This document shows, piece after piece, positions 6,125 through 9,872 of a stretch of DNA of 9,872 nucleotides. Numbering within the stretch: position 1 is the first letter of the stretch; each line of letters starts with the position of its first letter. Source of the stretch: Thermoplasmatota archaeon (GTDB lineage Archaea > Thermoplasmatota > Thermoplasmata > Thermoplasmatales > Thermoplasmataceae). The notes below the pieces were generated by a model. The model was not told where the DNA came from and searched no databases. It worked only from the letters and a program-made list of their open reading frames with translations. Location of the stretch: the NCBI GenBank assembly GCA_023379355.1, contig JAMCUD010000051.1, positions 1 to 9,872 of the forward strand, read 5' to 3'. Position numbers and translations under genes: made by a program.

Positions 6125-7114
6125 ATGGCTGACCGTGACAGAATCACTCGCACAATGGAATTCTACAGGGATGAACTCACAGACATGGAGTTTTATAAGG
6201 CGCTTTCTATACGGGTCAGAGATCCGTGGCTTAAGGAATCCCTGCAGAGGCTTTCGTCGATAGAGCATGATCATTCACTCTTCTGGAAGGCGTATCTTCA
6301 AAAAAACGGGGTGGATGTCAGCGGCCTTGGCCCGAGGAGGTTCAGGGTCGCCTATCTGCTATTCCTCCACAGGATTCTGGGAACAAGTCTTACGGCAAAG
6401 ATCATGGAGCATGGTGAGGTTGAAACGGTTGCATCTTACCGAAGGGCTGAATCCCTGGCTGAAGAAGATGAGGAATTCAGAAGCGGCCTGGAAAGAATAA
6501 TTGACGACGAGGTCGAACATGAGGACGTTTTCAGTTATACGCTCGACCAGAGCAGGGAGCAGCTGGAGAGGAATAGGGACATAATATACGGAATAAGCGA
6601 TGGGCTAGTGGAGGTGCTTGCAGCTCTGGCAGGGCTTTCTGCTCTAATTGCGGATCACACTTACGTCTCTCTGGGAGGGTTAATAGTCGGAGTAAGCGGC
6701 GCAATGAGTATGAGCGTTGGTGCGTATCTGTCCAAGAATTCTGAGACGCAATTCAGGATATCCCAGTTAAGAAGACAGGCCATTCTGAACAACGAGGATA
6801 GGGACACAGAAAAGGTTGATAAATATCGGTCAGAGACAAGAATGGCAGCAGTAAACACAGGTCTCTTCTATATACTGGGTGCTGCCATACCAATCACCCC
6901 ATTCATCTTCCTTCCGGATCTGGATGCTTTGGTCATATCGGTTGTATTAGTTGCACTGACGCAAGCAATTTCAAACTCCATAGTGGCCATATCCATGAAC
7001 ATGAAGGTCAGGAGAGAGGCACTTAAGGCCGCCGCCCTTGCTCTGCTTGCTGCATTCGGTTCGTTTCTTGTGGGGCAACTGTTTCACATCATATTTCACA
7101 TATCAATCATCTGA
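6125..7114 (+). CDS. Ferritin-like/VIT1 fusion iron transporter (Er-VIT1, MbfA-like)
   Basis: A 329-residue membrane protein that joins an N-terminal rubrerythrin/ferritin-like domain to a CCC1/VIT1 iron-manganese transporter. Such proteins, e.g. bacterial MbfA, move iron out of the cytoplasm. Residues 1-145 form a four-helix pattern with candidate di-iron ligands Glu17/Glu22, Glu47-x-x-His50, Glu97/Glu100 and Glu129-x-x-His132. Five membrane helices follow: about 153-176 (GISDGLVEVLAALAGLSA, with Asp159), 181-202 (SGAMSMSVGAYLSKNSE), 240-263, 268-289 and 299-325. The stretch between helices 2 and 3 (203-239) keeps Glu207, Glu224 and Glu229 but is shorter than the metal-binding loop of plant VIT1. 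The earlier ATG at 6121 runs into a stop after three codons, so 6125 is the start. It is transcribed alone and followed by the separately promoted ABC genes. A role in iron detoxification would suit an iron-rich acidic habitat, which is inference. Confidence 0.88.
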   Translation: MADRDRITRTMEFYRDELTDMEFYKALSIRVRDPWLKESLQRLSSIEHDHSLFWKAYLQKNGVDVSGLGPRRFRVAYLLFLHRILGTSLTAKIMEHGEVETVASYRRAESLAEEDEEFRSGLERIIDDEVEHEDVFSYTLDQSREQLERNRDIIYGISDGLVEVLAALAGLSALIADHTYVSLGGLIVGVSGAMSMSVGAYLSKNSETQFRISQLRRQAILNNEDRDTEKVDKYRSETRMAAVNTGLFYILGAAIPITPFIFLPDLDALVISVVLVALTQAISNSIVAISMNMKVRREALKAAALALLAAFGSFLVGQLFHIIFHISII

Positions 7115-7126
7115 TCGTCAGGGGAT

Positions 7127-7139
7127 ACCTATATTAGGT
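7127..7139 (+). promoter_or_regulatory. Symmetric TATA box of the ABC transporter operon
   Basis: ACCTA-TAT-TAGGT, a perfect 13-base inverted repeat, contains CTATATTA (7129-7136) centred 26 bases before the ATG at 7159. This is the best-spaced leaderless promoter in the window. The symmetry could allow a dimeric repressor to bind on the box itself. Confidence 0.6.
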
Positions 7140-7158
7140 TGGGGGCATTCGCTAAACC

Positions 7159-7935
7159 ATGGGACAGTCGTCCATAGTTGTCCATAACCTGGTTAAGAAC
7201 TACGGGCAGTTAAGGGCGCTGGATGGTATTGATCTCGAGATAAACCCCGGAGAGGTCTTCGGCCTGCTTGGTCCAAACGGGTCAGGAAAAACAACATTTC
7301 TCAGGATTCTCTGCTCAATCCTTGACTTCACAACAGGATACGTCAGGGTAGCTGGCCTTGACGTGGTAAAGGATGCCATGGAAATAAAGAAAATAACCGG
7401 CTATGTGCCTGAGACTCCTGTGCTTTACGAATCACTGACTCCAACGGAATTCCTTAACTTCATAGGTTCAGTGAGGAAGATTGATCATAACACTCTCGCA
7501 AGGCGCATAAGCAGTTTTGCCCGCGCGTTTGAGATCGAGGAGAATATGAACACGTTCATCGGGTCTCTTTCATTCGGGACCAAACAGAAAGTTGCCATAA
7601 TATCAGCTCTTATTCATGATCCTGCCATTATAATACTGGATGAGGCAATGAACGGTCTCGATCCCAGATCTGCAAAAATACTAAAGAATCTTCTTGCAGA
7701 ATATTCTTCCCAGGGAAAGACCATAATTTTTTCAACCCATGTACTGGAAGTTGCTGAAAGTGTCTGCACCAGGATCGCAATCATTTATAAGGGCAGAATA
7801 GTGGACATAGGGACACTGACAGAGTTAAGGGAAAGATCCGGAAGTAAGAAGCTGGAAGACATCTTCCTTGAGGCAACCGGTGAAGGAGATCTATCTCCTG
7901 TTATACGATCGCTGAAAGAGACGATGTCCAGATGA
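7159..7935 (+). CDS. ABC transporter ATP-binding protein (ABC-2 exporter type)
   Basis: A 258-residue cytoplasmic ATPase that powers the membrane protein encoded next. Motifs in order: Walker A GPNGSGKT (38-45); a Q-loop region written GYVPE (81-85) with Glu in place of Gln, as is common in ABC-2 type exporters; a modified signature LSFGTKQ (137-143) instead of LSGGQ; Walker B IIILDE with catalytic Glu162; D-loop GLDP (166-169); and the H-loop His194 in FSTHVLE. A short C-terminal tail (IFLEATGEG) is typical of this subfamily. All residues needed for ATP hydrolysis are present. The substrate cannot be told from the ATPase. ATG 7159 lies 26 bases after a TATA box and lacks a Shine-Dalgarno site, so the message is probably leaderless. 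It overlaps the permease gene by ATGA. Confidence 0.94.
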   Translation: MGQSSIVVHNLVKNYGQLRALDGIDLEINPGEVFGLLGPNGSGKTTFLRILCSILDFTTGYVRVAGLDVVKDAMEIKKITGYVPETPVLYESLTPTEFLNFIGSVRKIDHNTLARRISSFARAFEIEENMNTFIGSLSFGTKQKVAIISALIHDPAIIILDEAMNGLDPRSAKILKNLLAEYSSQGKTIIFSTHVLEVAESVCTRIAIIYKGRIVDIGTLTELRERSGSKKLEDIFLEATGEGDLSPVIRSLKETMSR

Positions 7936-9551
7936 ACAGGGATATTTTTGAACTAAGCAGGCGAATTGTTGCTGAACAGAGGTACCTGGCTCTGAAGGAT
8001 TCACCAAAATTCCAGCAGAAAACAGGCACCACCTCAACACAGGGTGCAAGGTACATTGAGCGTTTGATATTCCTTACGTATGCAGTAACAGCGGTTTCAA
8101 TGCTTGCTTTCTCATCATTCCTGACACTGACTCAGATAAGGTTGCCAGACCCACTGGCACACCTGCAGACGCTTTCCCTTCTACTCTACGCCTACATTTT
8201 CCTGATCAGCCTGTATAGCTTCATCATGTTCACAAATATAGTAAGAACATACAGGCTCTTTGAGCCGCTGAAACCCCTTCCCACAGACATTGGTCATATG
8301 GTCCTTCCTATTTCATGGTTTGTCTTTACAGGTTCGTCAAGCCTGTTTGTCATTGTCCCACTAATTGCCGCATATGTGTGGGTAACCGGAAACCTGCTTC
8401 CGGCGTTCACAGGGGTGCTCTGGGCATTTCTGATGCTCGCGCTGGGTTACACCGCTGGCAGTGCAATGATATTTACTCTTTCAGGAAGCATGGAAAAAAG
8501 GCCTGGAATGCGAAGCGGATCGCTTTCAAGTATTCTTAGGGTGGCTGGTTTTCTTGCATTCTTCGTCCTCTTTGAGATCGCTATCCAGATACCGCAGGAG
8601 ATACCTGTTCTGCCACCGCTGGTTATGCATCCACTCTATATGGCGATTCCTCTCCTCGGAATTGCCTATACTGTATTTGGAGGGCCCCTACCCTCCTTTC
8701 TTGTTGGATATGATATATTCATGACATCGGCCTACACTGCAGCCATAGTGATTTTATTTCTAGTGGTAAACAGGCGAACCTTCAACAGAATCACAAAGAG
8801 TGATGCCTCAACATTCTCCAAGGCGAATATTTCAGTGAAAAAGCTTCATGAATCAAGTTCAGGGTTCTACATAACACTGTTGAGGAAAGACCTTAGAAAC
8901 ATCTTCAGGAAGTCTCAAAATTTTCTTATGATGCTGATCCCAATTTTCCTGGTCCTACCAACACTGCTGTCACTATTTTTCTATTCCTCAGGGATCTCCT
9001 TCGGGTCGATTTCAATATATTATTCCATGCTGGCCATAGTAATAGTGTCTTCTGCCTTCTATTCGTTGGTCCTGATGATCTCTGAAGGAAGTGGAATCAG
9101 CGTTTTACAGGCATTGCCTCTCAGGATGAGGGATATTATTTACTCAAAGGAATACGTTGGTGCCATAGTATTCGCTTTCATTGTTATCCCAGTTTCAGTA
9201 TTGTTCCTGTTCAGGACCGACGGCAATCCAATAATATTCTTATTGTTTCCTGTGAACCTGATCATAGCATACGTATACACATCCCTATTCAATATCAGGC
9301 GGCTTATGCTCAAAATTCCCAAGGGTTCAACCACCCTGAATTTCTATTCGTTTGGTGGAAACGTCGAATTGGTGATTCTCTTTTCCATAACTGCAGTTTT
9401 AACCGCATTGCCGACAATTGTGTCAACAGTACTGTCATACATTGTGGTCAGGATACCATATTCTCATCCCATGTCATTTTATCTTTCAACTCTTGCCATA
9501 AATCTATTCAGCCTTCTGGTCATCATGGGCATTATCAATAGAACACCATGA
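7932..9551 (+). CDS. ABC-2 type transporter permease, large tandem-domain form
   Basis: A 539-residue integral membrane protein with roughly 12-13 hydrophobic segments: about 43-67, 80-101, 123-150, 156-184, 200-222, 228-250, 262-280, then 331-351, 357-383, 408-428, 432-455, 478-502 and 515-534. The middle (281-328) is hydrophilic and contains LLRKDLRNIFR (316-326), the amphipathic helix that usually precedes the first membrane segment of an ABC-2 domain. A cytoplasmic LP-x-D element occurs twice, PLKPLPTD (112-119) and ALPLRMRD (394-401), suggesting two ABC-2 modules in one chain. That would let one polypeptide serve with two copies of the adjacent ATPase. It is translationally coupled to the ATPase by an ATGA overlap, with no clear Shine-Dalgarno site. 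I do not recognise the specific subfamily; lipid, peptide or drug export are all possible. Confidence 0.8.
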   Translation: MNRDIFELSRRIVAEQRYLALKDSPKFQQKTGTTSTQGARYIERLIFLTYAVTAVSMLAFSSFLTLTQIRLPDPLAHLQTLSLLLYAYIFLISLYSFIMFTNIVRTYRLFEPLKPLPTDIGHMVLPISWFVFTGSSSLFVIVPLIAAYVWVTGNLLPAFTGVLWAFLMLALGYTAGSAMIFTLSGSMEKRPGMRSGSLSSILRVAGFLAFFVLFEIAIQIPQEIPVLPPLVMHPLYMAIPLLGIAYTVFGGPLPSFLVGYDIFMTSAYTAAIVILFLVVNRRTFNRITKSDASTFSKANISVKKLHESSSGFYITLLRKDLRNIFRKSQNFLMMLIPIFLVLPTLLSLFFYSSGISFGSISIYYSMLAIVIVSSAFYSLVLMISEGSGISVLQALPLRMRDIIYSKEYVGAIVFAFIVIPVSVLFLFRTDGNPIIFLLFPVNLIIAYVYTSLFNIRRLMLKIPKGSTTLNFYSFGGNVELVILFSITAVLTALPTIVSTVLSYIVVRIPYSHPMSFYLSTLAINLFSLLVIMGIINRTP

Positions 9552-9576
9552 TTCGTCTTTACGCAAACCAATAATT

Positions 9577-9593
9577 TGCATAAGCACTATGCA
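9577..9593. repeat. Small hairpin downstream of the ABC permease
   Basis: TGCATA-AGCAC-TATGCA can form a six-base-pair stem with a five-base loop, starting 25 bases after the permease stop. No T-run follows, so a terminator role is weakly supported; it may be an mRNA 3'-end structure or an operator. Confidence 0.3.
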
Positions 9594-9847
9594 CATTCAA
9601 TGGGAGTATCAGCAACGGTAGGAAGGACTGAGATCGATGTCCAAATATTCTCGAATATGCAGCAAATAGTTTCAGTACAATTTAATTCCTAGAATCGGAA
9701 AATTTGTCTGGAATTAGTAATTTATGAAAATATATCACCAAGTGTCAATATCCAAAAATTCAAGAATATCTGGAATAATATGTTAAATTACCGTGAGAAT
9801 ACATAAAATTACTGTAATCAGTTAAATTTAGCACAATTTTACGAATT

Positions 9848-9858
9848 TGATATAATTT
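9848..9858 (+). promoter_or_regulatory. Possible promoter for a gene beyond the right edge
   Basis: GATATAATTTA is a good archaeal TATA-like sequence. With normal spacing, transcription would begin near 9879, just outside the window. This is weak because the surrounding 150 bases are generally AT-rich. Confidence 0.25.
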
Positions 9859-9872
9859 ATCTCCTCAGTTCA

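Larger units (their letters stand above)
9552..9872. other. AT-rich intergenic stretch without a convincing gene
   Basis: Both strands lack an open frame with gene-like features over 321 bases. It holds a small hairpin just after the permease stop (9577-9593), a short inverted repeat ATATTC-TC-GAATAT (9645-9658), a 30-codon open frame (9600-9692) of doubtful meaning, and near the right edge a TATA-like run. It resembles neither a tRNA nor a CRISPR repeat array. Confidence 0.6.

Noticed and set aside
7105..7115. CTGA-TCG-TCAG mini-palindrome near the Er-VIT1 stop, considered as a terminator
   Set aside because: The four-base stem is too short and has no following T-run.
9645..9658. ATATTC-TC-GAATAT inverted repeat in the right-hand AT-rich stretch, considered as an insertion-sequence end or attachment site
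   Set aside because: No matching partner repeat, transposase or integrase is present in the window, and short AT palindromes are expected by chance here.
9700..9840. Repeated GTTAAATT and AATAT words, considered as a replication origin or CRISPR-like array
   Set aside because: The words are short and irregularly spaced, with no ORB-type boxes, neighbouring cdc6/orc gene or uniform spacers.

Overview
The window reads as chromosomal DNA of a moderately AT-rich archaeon, most likely a member of the Thermoplasmatales or a close relative (acidophilic, wall-less Euryarchaeota). Several features point this way. Arginine is mostly AGG/AGA and ATA isoleucine is frequent. Several genes have an archaeal TATA-like box about 23-30 bases before the start codon and no Shine-Dalgarno site, which indicates leaderless transcripts. 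There is an archaeal Hjc-type resolvase and an archaeal type of class III aminotransferase. This assignment is an inference from sequence style and gene families; no rRNA or tRNA is present to fix it.

Layout: (1) Bases 1-516, minus strand, hold the N-terminal 172 codons of an AMP-forming acetyl/acyl-CoA synthetase that runs off the left edge. (2) A divergent class V aminotransferase follows at 602-1780, plus strand. (3) Convergent to it is a two-gene minus-strand operon in which an MFS transporter resembling phosphate:H+ symporters (3963-2563) is followed with an ATGA overlap by the SurE 5'-nucleotidase (2566-1793). (4) An AT-rich divergent promoter region leads to an Hjc-like Holliday junction resolvase (4112-4636, plus). 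Its stop codon interlocks with that of a convergent class III aminotransferase (5997-4633, minus). (5) A palindrome-bearing divergent promoter region precedes an erythrin-VIT1 fusion, a ferritin-like domain joined to a CCC1/VIT1 iron transporter (6125-7114). (6) An ABC export pair follows: ATPase (7159-7935) and a tandem-domain permease (7932-9551) joined by an ATGA overlap. (7) An AT-rich tail (9552-9872) has no convincing gene, a small hairpin, and a possible promoter for a gene beyond the right edge.

The genes look like ordinary housekeeping and accessory metabolism rather than one dedicated system. The most coherent local units are SurE with the phosphate-family transporter (nucleotide or phosphate economy), the iron-handling Er-VIT1 protein with an 18-base inverted repeat just before its TATA box, and the ABC exporter pair. 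No mobile element, CRISPR array or RNA gene was found. I do not see strong evidence for an undescribed multi-gene system. The points most worth checking are the iron-gene operator candidate, the altered substrate-site residues of the MFS protein, and the insertion in the Hjc-like nuclease.
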